A DNA stretch of 64,000 nucleotides from Peromyscus leucopus (Eukaryota; Chordata; Mammalia; Rodentia; Cricetidae). A program made the translations under genes and the position numbers. The DNA lies in assembly GCF_004664715.2 (NCBI RefSeq), contig NC_051073.1:60869379-60933378 (forward strand). The letters are read 5' to 3'. Each line of letters opens with the position of its first letter. Positions within the stretch are counted from its first letter, which is position 1. Below, piece after piece: positions 24,630 through 35,015 of the stretch. Below the pieces are notes generated by a model. The model searched no databases. It saw only the letters and a list, made by a program, of their open reading frames with translations, and was not told where the DNA came from.

Positions 24630-25810
24630 CTTCTTGGGAGAGGATGATGAATTTTGTGGTCTTGAGTGTCTTTCCATTCAGTGTCCAGGTGACAGCGGCC
24701 GGGGGATCAGAGGTCACTTGGCACTGGAGTAGCAGTTTCTCACCCTCGGCCACATGGACGTCTTGTAGCTTTTCCTTGAAGACTGGGGCTGAGCCTTGGC
24801 TCTCGGGTCTCTTTTCAATGCCTGTGGCTCCGGCATGCCCTTTCTTACAGTTCACATCATTCTTAACCTCCTTGGGTTCTTCTTTCCCAGCTGGTTTCAG
24901 GGGCTCTGCAGGCTTGGCATTGGCCACGGGCTTCGGGGTCTCAGTAGGCTGTGCATTGCCTATGGGTTTCAGGGACCCTGCAGGCTGTGTGTTGGCTATG
25001 GGTTTCAGGGTCTCTGCGGGTTTGGCATTGCCTGCGTGTTTCAGGGTCTCCGCGGGCTTGGCATTGCCTGCGGGTTTCAGGGTCTCAGCAGGCTTGGCAT
25101 TGCCTGTGGGTTTCAGGGTCTCAGCAGGCTTGGCATTGCCTGTGGGTTTCAGGGTCTCAGCAGGCTTGGCATTGCCTGTGGCTTTCAGGGTCTCAGCGGG
25201 CTTGGCATTGCCTGTGGCTTTCAGGGCCCCGACTGGCTGTGTACTGCCTACAGGAGTCGGGTTTTCCCCAGCATTGTCACTGCCGTTCTCCGTGGGTGAC
25301 TTCTTCTTGCTGCCTAACACCGAGCGAAAGTCTGGGGTGGCAGCCTTGGGAGGTGGGGCCTTCTCCGGGATGGGGGTCTTAGGGGTCCCCTTCTTGGCTA
25401 GGACCGAGCGGAAGTCGACCTGCTGGGGGCTGTGCACCTTCCTCTCCTCCTCGGACACGGTCTTGGGCTTCACTTGCCGCTGGAGGTTGGCGCGGAAATC
25501 CATCTGCTCGGCTGGGATCTCCTTCAGGTCTTCTTCAGAGACGGTCTTGGTGCTCACCTTCCTTCCCAGGAGGTCACGGAAGTCCAACTGCCCCACCTCC
25601 TGCTGGCGGATGGCCTCTTCGGTGTGCAGCCTGGTCTCCACCCGTCTCTTCAGCAGCCCCCTCACGTCGTCGTCGTCTCCGTCGTCCTCCTCTGGCCAAC
25701 CCTGCCCTCTTGCTGGCCAGCCAGGCCTCAGGGTCCCATCACGGTCACCATCACCATGAGCACCAACTCCTCCACTACAGAGGCCCTCGCAGCCGGCAGG
25801 CTCCCGCCCC
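24630..25810 (-). CDS. Mylk: Mylk large exon: DFRxxL actin-binding motifs, 12-residue repeats, first half of Ig7 (1181 nt)
   Basis: Encodes 394 codons. In order: GREPAGCEGLCSGG; an acidic stretch with DDGDDDDVRGLL (a degenerate motif); DFRDLL (25567-25584); the short-isoform Met in EQMDFRANL (DFRANL at 25483-25500); DFRSVL (25399-25416); DFRSVL (25315-25332); ten 12-residue repeats (24890-25257); a basic/acidic linker with VKNDVNCKKG; then the Ig7 start VFKEKLQDVHVAEGEKLLLQ-C and W in VTWTLNG. DFRxxL motifs are the known F-actin binding elements of MLCK. The acceptor is 'ggttgttgcag' above 25810 and the donor is G|GTAAAC at 24629. Entry is phase 2 and exit phase 1. The short smooth-muscle isoform begins inside this exon. 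The repeat block is longer than I recall for human. Confidence 0.98.
24890..25257 (-). repeat. Mylk: Coding 36-bp tandem repeat (12-residue KPxGNAKPAETL type), about 10 copies
   Basis: Ten in-frame 12-residue units with the core K-(P/A/H)-x-(G/A)-N-(A/T)-(K/Q)-P-(A/T)-(E/G)-(T/S/P)-(L/P). Six central copies are GNAKPAETL with only positions 2-3 of the unit varying. The outer copies (GSTQPVGAL, ANTQPAGSL, GNAQPTETP, ANAKPAEPL) are diverged. Higher identity in the middle than at the ends is typical of repeat growth by unequal exchange. In the protein it lies between the DFRxxL motifs and Ig7. The family is known to vary in copy number between species. Confidence 0.97.
25501..25503 (-). promoter_or_regulatory. 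Mylk: Start codon of the short (~130 kDa) smooth-muscle isoform
   Basis: The ATG of EQ-MDFRANL is the known first codon of short smooth-muscle MLCK (family knowledge). The local context is GAGCAG-ATG-G: G at +4 but no purine at -3, so a moderate Kozak site. It is an ordinary internal Met in the long isoform. Confidence 0.85.
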
Positions 25811-25956
25811 CTGCAACAACCAGTGAGGGGAAAAAGGGAAAGTAGCTGGAGGAAAAGGGGTTGGGAAAGGCAGGAACGTCAGGGGAGAGCAAATCCCTGA
25901 GGGCGGAGGGTAGAGAGGAGGAGGGGGAAGGGGACGTGGGGGCCGGCCAGGCTGTG

Positions 25957-25962
25957 TTTATA
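25957..25962 (-). promoter_or_regulatory. Mylk: TATA box (TATAAA) of the internal promoter
   Basis: Minus strand reads TTCTATAAACACAG. It lies 68 bp downstream of the CArG box and about 147 bp upstream of the exon acceptor. Confidence 0.6.
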
Positions 25963-26030
25963 GAAGGGAACATTGGTGAGAGGCGCTCACTTGCCTAGTT
26001 GGTTTATTATATCGGTAATGACTTCAGTAG

Positions 26031-26040
26031 CCTTATAAGG
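26031..26040. promoter_or_regulatory. Mylk: CArG box CCTTATAAGG (SRF site)
   Basis: A perfect palindromic CC(A/T)6GG consensus. SRF with myocardin acts at such sites in smooth-muscle genes. It is the only perfect match I noticed in the Mylk introns next to the short-isoform start. Confidence 0.85.
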
Positions 26041-26256
26041 GTGTGTGCAAAAAAAAAAAAAAAAGAAAGAAAAAAAAGAAAAAGAAACACACATCACCCC
26101 CTCCTTTGCCCTCCCTCCTTCATCCCCTTCCAATCTTTCCCTTTGGCTCTGGTAGTCTCAGTAGGAGGACACAAACAATCCCAGGCTTCGGGGCCAGGAG
26201 GAGGGAGGCGGGTGCGGGTGCAGGGGCCTGACCAGGCGACCGCTGGGGGCACTCAC

Positions 26257-26328
26257 CGTGGCGGGGCTCTGGCCGGACTGTTGTGCAGCATCAGGGACAC
26301 CTGGCAACTACACTCGCCAACCCGGTTC
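26257..26328 (-). CDS. Mylk: Mylk exon: end of Ig6 and linker (72 nt)
   Basis: Encodes (K)NRVGECSCQVSLMLHNSPAR-APPR. NRVGECSCQVSL is the G strand of Ig6, and the rest starts the linker to the DFRxxL region. The acceptor is 'gactccatcag' above 26328 and the donor is CG|GTGAGT at 26256. Entry and exit are phase 2, so it is 24 codons and symmetric. It is too short for a naive frame scan and was found by joining AA|G from the exon at 31096-31345 to CG|G GGG of the large exon. Belongs to the long isoform only. Confidence 0.96.
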
Positions 26329-27424
26329 CTGATGGAGTCAAGAGCAGGACAGTAAGGACTGTGAGAGTCCCTGGGCAAAGGATCTATTCAGCCCAGGGCT
26401 GGACGGAGTACAAGGCAAGTGTAGACTTGGTCACGGGCTGGAGGACCATGGATCGGGGAAGGAGGAGGCCTAGGGCTTAGCTGTGGCATCCATCCCGGAC
26501 TTAGATTTAGGGTAGAGCTCTGACCCTGTGGTCAACCTTGATTTTTATAGTTCTGGATTAAAAAAGAAGAGGAGGGATAAAAACTATCTAGGAGAGCTGC
26601 TGCATGTACAAATGGGAATCCTTTCTAAACACTATCGTGGATTGATCACCTAGTCCAAGAATAAGGGCTGCTGGAGGCTGTGATGGAGCCCCTGGTCTAT
26701 ACAGACGGGCCCTGCTCAGATGCCCCGTGATCTGATTCCATACTCCCTCAAAGCGATGACAGTCACTTCCCCAATGGCTGAATTCTCCTTGAAAATAGTC
26801 CCAGCCTTCCCCCATCAACTGGAACATTCTGTGTTGTTCTGTGTTAAAAAACCTAACAAGCGTGTCTCCCAACATGGGTGGCCTTTCTTTTCCTCCTTCA
26901 GGTGGGGAGGGCTCCGGATTCTTTACAATCACAGAACTTTTCAGCCTCCAGGGGTGCATGGCTGGCTGAGGCCCCTCTTCTTAGGCAGGGGCTCAGTGGC
27001 TAACAAGGTGGATGCAAAGCAGATGAGCCGTCTGGCCTCCGAGGCTGCCCTCTGCTGGCATTTCAAAGCGATGTTTAGGGAAGGGACCAGTCTGGGAATT
27101 AAATGGGTAGGATCTACCACTTCAAGGATTGTGTTTATCCGGGACCGTCTGGCCCTCACGACTGCCACATGCTTTGTCTTGTTCTCTACAACATGCCAGC
27201 TAAGTCTGGCGAGTGTAGGAAAAAAACACAGGAGGCTGGGGGATTATTATGCAAGGCAGTGCTGGGACTCTCAGGTCCCACTTAGTCCCCTTCGTAACAT
27301 TGCCTTAGTAGCACTGCCCGCTCTGAGGGACCCTTTTAGATTCCATGACAGACGTGCCAGCTCTGGGACCTCTTCCTTACATAACCTGCCACACTTCATT
27401 TACGGTTCCAACAGGTTAGAGACA

Positions 27425-27535
27425 GCACTGTTCTTTTAAGACAAATGGAGAGTATGAAGGTTAAATAACGTGCCCAAAACTCAGAGTTAACTAGCAGGGA
27501 CAGGGGCTGGGATCTACCTACTTGTGGCCGGCATG
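27425..27535 (-). mobile_element. MIR SINE, minus orientation
   Basis: 'gaaggttaaataacgtgccc', 'aactcagagttaactagcag' and 'ggggctgggatctacct' follow the reverse MIR consensus. Confidence 0.7.
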
Positions 27536-29264
27536 CAGGTCCCACGGTGTTCATCAGAACCAGTTTGCGCTGGGATCTTTGTGTGTTTCTTAGAGTGTCT
27601 GTATACATGTGCGCCTTAACCATAGGAGTGGATACACACGTAAGTGTATGGGTCCACCTGGTAGGCACCTACATCTTGAATCTGGGAGTGTGTGCTCTCT
27701 TCCAGCCTCTCTCACCTGTTGGGGCCTCCTCCTTTGCCCCTCCCCCACCCGCCTTTGTGTTACCCCAGGCTTTCCCTTTCTGTGCCTTCGGCTCTCCCAT
27801 TCTTCTCTCCTCCCCTGTCAGCTCCTGTCTGTCCCCTCTTCCAGGCCCAGGGTCTCAGAAGCTACCAATTCAAGGAACCTGCAGAGTCCAGGCTGTACCT
27901 CCGCTTAAGAAGCAACTCGTTAGCGCCAGGCTGTGAGCGTGATCCCTGGTGCCCTGATCCTGCCCGGTCACTGGGCAGCCTGAGGCCATTCTTTCCCCAC
28001 TTCCTGGCATGGAACAGAGCAGGACGCCCAGTGGGGGTTTACTTGGTAGCTCTTTTCTGCATATCCTCACTGAGTTTCCTCTTGTCAGAAGGCATATGAA
28101 TCAGGAGCAAATACTGACCAGATGGCCCCACTTTATCCTAGCCACACACTAGGAGGCTGTGGACCAGAGCATTGAGCTGTCTGCTGAGCTGGAGCAAGGC
28201 TTAGCTAAACCCTCCCCATGGAAGGAATCAAGTAAGGGCTCTAGTCATCGTCACGATCTGTCCCCATGGTGTGGACTACAGACAAAGATCAAGTCCTCAG
28301 GGTCTCTACCTACCCACGGACCTCACCCTGAGGTCTCCAGACAGCTGGGGCGGCAGAGCACTGGTACACCATGGCTGGGCTACTGGGGTAACTATCCCGA
28401 AAGCCTAAAATGCAAACCTCTACTGATCCTCGAAGGCCAGTCATGGGTTCTTCTGGAGCCTACAAAGCTCAGAGAGACTCCTGACTGGACTCATCTACCA
28501 GTGAGTGTCCTAACCAGCAGGAACAGCATCTTGAGACAGCTTAAATGTCACTCACACACTATTACAAACTTGAGTGGAGACTGAGGCTCTGCCCTGGTGT
28601 TGCCACACAGGACACAGAAGTCACTCTGCATGCTCCACCTACCATTAATATGGAGACCTTTGGCTCCCCTTTCCTGAGCCCGGTATAAGAAGCTCTTGCT
28701 CTGGGTGGAAGCTTTGCATTGGGTCTGACCTCAAATCACCCATGCAAAGGATGATTTTATATACAAAGGTAAAGTACGAATTTCCTGGAACATATCTGTG
28801 TTCTCAGCTGGTTTGGAGTTGACTTGTTGCTAACTCTCCTCTTGATCAGAGCTTGCAAAGGGAAGGGAAAGTTAAAAACTCACCTACATCCACTGCTCCA
28901 TATAAGCAGAAACAGATTGGACCCCCTGGTTTCCTCCCAGCCACCCAGACTTCCTCCTCGCAAGGCCCTCCACCATGGGTTAGTTCTGACTTCTGTCAGG
29001 ACAAAGAAAGTGAGAAGGAACAAGGTCCCCGGAAGGCCTGGCAAGCACTCCTCAAGAGAACTTTCCACCGACTTATTCCATTTTTGCTGGGGACAGAGCC
29101 AACACCATGGCAATGGCCTCCCGGAGGAATGAGGAATCCAGACTTGGGGAGGAAAAGGGCAAGGGATACATGGCTGAATCGGTCAGCATGAATTCCTGGT
29201 TCCCCTAATTCCCAGTGCATGGAAAGACACTCCCAGCGATAGGCTGCCAGATTGGAAGAACATC

Positions 29265-29380
29265 TGACTGAAGTCAGAAGACATGGGCTCGAGCTTAGGC
29301 TCAGCTCATGGCCATGATCAAGTCGGTGACCTGAGACCTCAGTGTCCCTCATTATCAGATGAGAAGGCTTGATAATTTCC
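29265..29380 (+). mobile_element. MIR SINE
   Basis: 'agaagacatgggctcgagct', 'catgatcaagtcggtgacct', 'cctcattatcagatgagaag' match the MIR layout in plus orientation, diverged. Confidence 0.65.
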
Positions 29381-29589
29381 GCATTCCCTTCCGCTGGGAT
29401 AGGCTCCGTTTTATGACCGTCCCCAGCTGGTCCCAGACAGTCTGCCTCTTGTCCTTCCAGTGTAACCCCCTCTGCGGGTCTGGCAAACTTCTTAAAGCCC
29501 TTTGCTTTGTGCCCTCTACCCTACTTCTTTCTTGGCTCATTTAAAAGCTAAGTCCCTTTGCACTGGCCAAGACCCAGTCTTTCTTTTTG

Positions 29590-29705
29590 ATTCAAAATCT
29601 CACAAAAAGCCAGGAGGTGGAAGCAACAGAATCGGGAGTTCAAGGTTATCCATATTGAGTTTGAGGCCACCTGGGCAATATGAAATCATATCTCATAAAA
29701 CCAAG
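29590..29705 (+). mobile_element. B1-related SINE, diverged
   Basis: 'ccaggaggtggaagcaacag', 'gagttcaaggttatccatat' and 'gaggccacctgggcaatatg' are B1/proto-B1 like, followed by an A-rich CAAAC tail. Confidence 0.55.
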
Positions 29706-30289
29706 CCAACCAAACAAAATCTAACAACAACAACAAAAAAAACTTCATCTCTTATAGGCTATCTAGCTTGATTAATACACATATCATCTCAAAGTACTGT
29801 TCCTTCACCAGAAAGTATTGTCACCTCAAGTCAGCTTCTGTCCTAGTACTGGCCTAGTGAGCAAGGCTCCTATCACAGAGGCAGATCTGTCCCCCTGGTA
29901 ATAATGAGTTCAAGCATAAGGCAAAGTCAGTTGAGATAGTCTAGGCGCAGGGCTGATGGTCACAGGACAACGGATAATTGTAAGAAGGTCCTGTGTTTAG
30001 TTCAGATCCACAGAGCTCTGCCCATATGGGCATGACTCCTGAACAGACCCAAAGATTTCTGAGAAATAACAGCTTTCTTTTTAAAAAAATGCACTTCAAG
30101 GTATCTGGGGGTGGTCTATTATGTAGCAACAGCCAGCTGATGTAAGTAGAAAGCACATGCTCATAATTACTGTAGGCACAGTCTCCCATCACAGCAAACG
30201 CCTTGGCATGTAGCTTATGGAGCGGATCCTGATGAACACGATGGACCCAGTATGGGGACTTGGTAAAGTTCAGGAAGGAAGTGACAAGT

Positions 30290-30622
30290 AGTCAGGCACC
30301 CATTAAGGCTATGGAAAGACTAAATAGACAGTCACAATGGAGCCCCTGTGACTGAGTACTAGTGGTTGTAAAGAGGAGGCAGAGGAAGACCGTGATATGC
30401 ACGCTCTCTGCCTCTTGCCATGTGAACCCTCAAACCACCCTTTTGCCAGCAGGAAGGCCATCACCAGATAAAGCTACCACCCTTGGACCTACAGAGACCT
30501 TTGTTTATAAAGCTATCAAGCTTCAGGCATTTCATTACAGTAACAGAAAATGAACTAACACATCAGTCCACAGAAACTGTGAGCTAATAAATATTTGCTG
30601 TATAAGTTTGGAGTAATTTGTT
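30290..30622 (+). mobile_element. MaLR-type LTR fragment
   Basis: 'ctctctgcctcttgccatgt' and 'acagtaacagaaaatgaact' plus 'aacacat' resemble the MST/MLT family of mammalian apparent LTR retrotransposons. Diverged, with no internal part. Confidence 0.5.
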
Positions 30623-30724
30623 ATACAGCAACAGATACCTAATACTAATATATTCCCTTTAACCTCTATCCTCCTGTATCTCTACCTTTAATCCAGACCT
30701 TCCTTCCCAGCCCCTTCTCTCTTG

Positions 30725-30832
30725 AGAGAGGGTCTAACTTGGTAGTTCAGACTGGCCTCAAGTCCACCATGACCCTCCTGACTCAGACTCCCAAATGCTG
30801 AGATTAAGGTGTGAGCCACCAGACCTGCTTTA
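30725..30832 (-). mobile_element. B1 SINE, minus orientation
   Basis: 'gagagagggtctaacttggt', 'cagactggcctcaagtccac' and 'gctgagattaaggtgtgagc' give a reverse B1. Confidence 0.8.
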
Positions 30833-31095
30833 CATTTCTACAGCTTTCATATTCTTCATACACCACATAACGTGCCAAGTCAATACGTGGTGTAAGAGGC
30901 TCCTGAGGAACTGAGCTCAGAGGGAAGGAGGACTCTCCATGAGGACCTGTTCTATTCAACTGCAAGAAACAGGAGCACGCTAACCGCACTGGGCCTGGAT
31001 CAGCCGCTGTTTCCTCTGGCTTCCCTGTCCCCAGCCCGGGAGTCAGGAGTCTGAGGAAGGGGGATGAGGGAGGCTGGCAGAACATGCAGACTCAC

Positions 31096-31345
31096 TTGAG
31101 CAGGATCTCATACTGGCCGGCATGCCAGGGCTGCACGTCCTTTAGGACCAAGGTGAACACGTCCTCATTCTGGAGCAGCTCAAAGTGGCCAGTGTCCTTG
31201 GAGAGGGCTTTGCCATCTCGGAGCCAGAGCACAGTGGGGAAGGGGTCTCCAGCTATGGCACAGGAGATGAGGACACTCTGGCCCAGGGAGGCTGTCACTG
31301 AACGAGGCTTGCTGATGAACCAGGGCTGGGTGCCGTCATGAGGTT
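31096..31345 (-). CDS. Mylk: Mylk exon: Ig6 (250 nt)
   Basis: Encodes (E)PHDGTQPWFISKPRSVTASL, then GQSVLISCAIAGDPFPTVLW and LRDG..., ending QPWHAGQYEILLK. The B-strand Cys (LISC) and core Trp (VLW) are present. The F-strand position has Y-E-I instead of Y-x-C, so the usual disulfide is absent; human shows the same change. The acceptor is 'cctacttcag' above 31345 and the donor is AA|GTGAGT at 31095. Entry is phase 1 and exit phase 2, and the split Lys codon finishes in the 72-nt exon. Sequence is almost identical to human over long stretches. Long isoform only. Confidence 0.97.
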
Positions 31346-31974
31346 CTGAAGTAGGCAATGGGGAAAGAGATGGAGATGGAGGCCCTTCAGCACGGAGCTC
31401 GGCATCCACTCCATTCTCTGTGACGGCAGAGGGTCGGAAGACAATAGGATACTAAAGAATAAGTGGTCCAGAAGTCACCTGGACTGGGTATGCAGAGACA
31501 GCACATACTCGTTGAAAAATCTGCCTTGGTTACGTTATCAGACGATAATATTAGTATCAATTTAAATAAGCCAAAGTGAAGGCAGCGAGCTTCTCTGCTA
31601 GCTGCCAAAGTGAATGGCAGTATGGATGGAGTCCTAGGCTGGGATATTCCTATGCTCATGCTCTGCAGCCAATGTGACTGCTGAGAACTGTCGCTGACTG
31701 CATGAGTTTAACTCACCTTTCTCTTAAAAAGGAGGTTTCTATAGGAGAAGGGACTCATGCATGTGTAATTCATATCCCAAGCCCTCAATACCAAATTGTC
31801 CATCCAGTTTAGCAGTACCCCGGGGAGAGCTGGGACTTGAGACAGCTGGGAAGGAAGCCCCACTCTGCTTCTGAGGCTGCAATGGGACCCAGAGCAACCT
31901 CCCATGTTCCCGTCACCTCTAAGTGGCTTTTGCAGAAGCTGTACCCCCATCCCCCCAAAGTAGCTCAGGTTCAC
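31346..31974 (-). other. Mylk intron (629 bp)
   Basis: Between Ig5 and Ig6. Unique sequence; no repeat or exon seen. The donor on the upstream side is G|GTGAAC. Confidence 0.9.
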
Positions 31975-32172
31975 CTTGCACGGTGAGCATGGCCTGGGTG
32001 CGGACTTCCCCTGCACTGTTCCAGGCCTCACAGGTGTATGTGCCCGTGTCCTCTGGGAACACCTCCTGGATGCACAGGCTGTGCCGGCCACCTTTCTGCT
32101 CAAAGTGGAAGTCCTCTGACTCCTGGATCTCATGTCCATTGTGAAGCCATATCACTTCTGGAGGTGGGTTCC
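31975..32172 (-). CDS. Mylk: Mylk exon: second part of Ig5 (198 nt)
   Basis: Encodes (G)NPPPEVIWLHNGHEIQESED, then FHFEQKGGRHSLCIQEV and FPEDTGTYTCEAWNSAGEVR. EVIW gives the core Trp and DTGTYTC the F-strand Tyr and Cys. The acceptor is 'gctctctgttcag' above 32172 and the donor is G|GTGAAC at 31974. Both phases are 1 (66 codons). The domain begins on the exon at 37012-37149, which lacks the B-strand Cys. Confidence 0.97.
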
Positions 32173-33084
32173 CTGAACAGAGAGCAGCAGCAGAAGATTG
32201 TGAGTGAGGGACTTCCCTAGCCAGCAAGCAACTGTGCACTTAATATGCTACTGCTGGGCTAAACACGCTACCAGAGTCTTTGCCTCGGTCTCCTCACATG
32301 TTTTGCCTTGTAGGGTTGTTAAGAGAAATACCTGGGTCAATCTAACCTCTGCTAGCTGCCCAGAGAATGGCATGCTGCACATAGAGAATACCTAACCCTG
32401 AAGGTGTTCTCTGTCCTGCCCTTCCTCACACAGAGATTCCACCATGTGACAGACACCATGGCAGCTCCCTTGCAGACGATCACCAGGAAGAACTCTGTAA
32501 GCACTGGGCCACCACACAAATGTGGTCTTAGGACCCCAGCTTGCAGAGGGTTTCTCAACATGGCTGGCGGTGGGTAGGAGTGCCAGTCCATGCTTCTGGA
32601 ATGTCTTGGGGGTACAGATCAATGACCACGTGAGAGCTTCCTTAGATATGATAGCTGACCATGAGGCTTCATAGGAGTGAGGCCCCTGGGGAGGCCTAAG
32701 AGTGAGCAAGATGGTCATTTGTCTGCATGGGCAAGACACATGTCTGGAGGCCAGGTGCAGAGTGCCTCTTATCTCTTGCAGTTGGACATCAATGAGACGT
32801 CCAATCGGCATGACAAATGTGGAAAAGAGACCTAGCCTCTGTCTGTGACTGTCCTGGAAAAGCTTTCATCCTCCAGGAACTGGGGATCATCATCTCTTCA
32901 AGGACAAGTCCTCAGGTCCTCTCACAGTTCATATTTATTACGTTTTCAGGTCTAGAGGAACTAGGAAGATTTCAGGAAGATGGGTCCTTCTAGTTTTCAG
33001 AGGCACTGATAGGAACCAAGAACCACAGATGTATCCAAAGGTACTCACTCTGCCATGAGTGTGGAGCTGGGACTTTGTGAGCGA

Positions 33085-33441
33085 TGCTGTGGAATAACCC
33101 TTATGTATGCTGTGAATATGCATTACTCTCATTGGCTAATAATGAAGCCAGTTGGTCTATAGCAAGGCAGGATAAATTGAGGCGGGACAATCAAACCGAG
33201 GACTGGGATAAAGAGGGCAGAGTTGAGAGAGATGAGAACAGCTACTCAAGAAGCAAGATGCCAGAGGACCAGTAAAGCCATGGAACACATGGCAATACAT
33301 AGATTAATAGAAATACGTTAATTTAAAAGTAAGAGCTAGTTAATAATAAGCCTGAGTTATTGGCCAACCATTTTGTAATTAACATAAGCTTCTGTATGTT
33401 ATTTTGGGACTGGGCAGTAGGGACAAAAAATTCTGTTTACA
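33085..33441 (+). repeat. 5' LTR of the mys-like ERV
   Basis: Begins TGCTGTGGAATAACCC and ends TCTGTTTACA, i.e. TG...CA borders. It matches the 3' LTR along its length with scattered substitutions (roughly 88% by eye). Confidence 0.85.
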
Positions 33442-33443
33442 TA

Positions 33444-33459
33444 TGGCACTCCAATGTGG
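33444..33459 (+). other. Primer binding site, lysine tRNA type
   Basis: TGGCACTCCAATGTGG lies two bases after the LTR end. It resembles the TGGCGCCCAACGTGGGG type with CpG-decay changes and one added base. Confidence 0.55.
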
Positions 33460-33488
33460 TAGGTGTACATTCATATAAAGCATAAAAA

Positions 33489-33515
33489 TGCTTTTTTTTT
33501 TTTTTTTTTTTTTTA
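33489..33515. repeat. Poly-T tract in the ERV interior
   Basis: A run of about 26 T followed by AAAAAAGAG. It may mark a decayed A-tail or simple slippage. Confidence 0.85.
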
Positions 33516-34861
33516 AAAAAGAGAGGGGTGTTATAGACACACAGAAATGGAGCCAAGAACAGCTTCCTAGGTTGAGTTTCTCATGCAGGCCATGGTATAG
33601 AGATGCATCCCTTGGCTGAGGCATGCAGGCTTGAGCAGCAGCATGGTAGATTCCCTCAGTCTCTCAGAGAGGCATCTTCTGCATTCCTTGGCTGATGCAG
33701 TGCATGGCAGACTTAGGGTTTTTGCTAATACAGATGAAAAGGTTCAGTAAGAACAGATTCAGACAAAAAGGCCTCTGAACACAGTGTTTGAAAAATGTGC
33801 GTAGGCTTGGGAGAGAGAGAGAAAGGGTAAAAACAGTCATAGATTTAAAAAAATGACTTAAAAATAATAAAGTCCTTAAAAGGGAATAGGGTAATAAAAA
33901 AAAAAACCTATGATAAGACTCATAAAGATGAAAATACACAGAGTCTGGAGTCTGTATTTTATTGTGTTGTCTTTGGATTTTTGACTATTAATGGGTGAAT
34001 GATAACTACTGAGAGACATTTGATTGTGAAAGCTACTAAATTAAAACAACCTATATATTTAAAAAATATCTTGATCCCCAAAATTTACATCAAATGTATG
34101 TCATTTTTTGGGGAGAAATTGTGTTTTTGTTTCTGCAGGAAATGAGAGGATATGGATTCATTTTGGGTTAAGGAAAGTCAGGTTTGATCAAGGATGATTC
34201 CTGAGATCCTAACTACAGACATGGGAAAATAAACCTAAAGTAACTACAAGACACATGATGTATATTTTACCTGCTCAAACACATAACAAAAAATCATCTT
34301 TGGCTGACTTGTGTATGACACACAGATTATATTTGTATTAATATATGTATGTTGACTTTAAAAGTTATATATTTTCAGAACAAGGGGACCAGACACCAAT
34401 AAAAATGGCCCAGGTGATCTAGCATCCAAAACAGCTGAGATGATTCAGCCTCAGGAAATACCCCAGCCAAGACTTAATAATTATCCTGATATTCTCAGGG
34501 TCCCTCAAAGATTACCAACACCCACCAATCAGCAGGAAGTAGTCTAGAAAACTACACCTACATTCCCCAAATATTGGTTATAAATGTTTGTTTTCATTTA
34601 AGGGGGGTTGGTTACAAATTGTTATGGTCATAATCAATCTCTTTCTAAAAAAAGAAAGGGGATATGATATAGAAATACTGGAGGAAAAATGATAGATTAT
34701 TGAATCTACTTTAATGCAAAAAAACAACTGTTAATATAAAAATATTTTATGTGGGTATGGATTTTGGTTTACTGATAGAAATTTAAAGTTAATTTCGTTA
34801 TATGTATATTTCTACTCTTCTTTAAGATATTATGTTTATACAACTCATTTAAAAATGAAAT

Positions 34862-35015
34862 GTAGCCAGGTGGCAGTGGCACACGCCTTTAATCCCAGCA
34901 CTTGGGAGGCAGAGTCAGGTGGATCTCTGTGAGTTCAAGGCCAGCCTGGTCTACAAAGTGAGATCCTGGACAGGCTCCAAAGCTACATAGAGAAACCCTA
35001 TCTTGAAAAAAAAAC
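34862..35015 (+). mobile_element. B1 SINE nested in the ERV
   Basis: 'gccaggtggcagtggcacac', 'ctttaatcccagcacttggg', 'ggccagcctggtctacaaag' and 'aaaccctatcttgaaaaa'. AATGTA occurs on both sides, a probable target duplication. It inserted after the ERV. Confidence 0.9.

Larger units (their letters stand above)
25925..26045 (-). promoter_or_regulatory. Mylk: Internal promoter of the short smooth-muscle MLCK transcript (predicted)
   Basis: CArG box at 26031-26040 and TATAAA at 25957-25962, both placed for minus-strand transcription. A start site is expected roughly 25-30 bp past the TATA box, near 25930 (inference). The transcript would then read through the acceptor at 25810, keeping intron sequence as 5' UTR, and reach the ATG at 25503 after about 430 nt. 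The literature describes a CArG-dependent promoter inside mouse Mylk that drives the 130-kDa form, and this position fits. The exact start was not measured here. Confidence 0.75.
25811..26256 (-). other. Mylk: Mylk intron (446 bp) carrying the internal promoter
   Basis: Separates the 72-nt exon from the large DFRxxL exon. Read on the minus strand it holds an A/T-rich run (plus strand 26049-26094), the CArG box, a TATA box and then a C/T-rich stretch before the acceptor. No SINE is inserted in it, which fits a constrained region. Confidence 0.9.
26329..31095 (-). other. Mylk intron (4.8 kb) inside Ig6
   Basis: Mostly unique sequence with MIR pieces near 27.43-27.54 kb and 29.27-29.38 kb, a B1-like piece at 29.6 kb, a MaLR-type LTR near 30.3-30.6 kb and a B1 at 30.7-30.8 kb. 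The plus-strand open frames at 26.7-27.4 kb and 27.5-28.1 kb match nothing I know. Confidence 0.85.

Noticed and set aside
24356..25759. 467-codon open frame on the plus strand opposite the large Mylk exon
   Set aside because: It is a shadow of the 36-bp coding repeat. The minus-strand frame carries DFRxxL motifs, repeats and Ig7 with proper splice sites; the plus frame has no known domain.
26720..27439. 239-codon plus-strand frame as an antisense gene
   Set aside because: No recognisable domain, no supporting promoter or splice signals, low-complexity-free but unlike any known protein; it partly covers a MIR. Judged chance.
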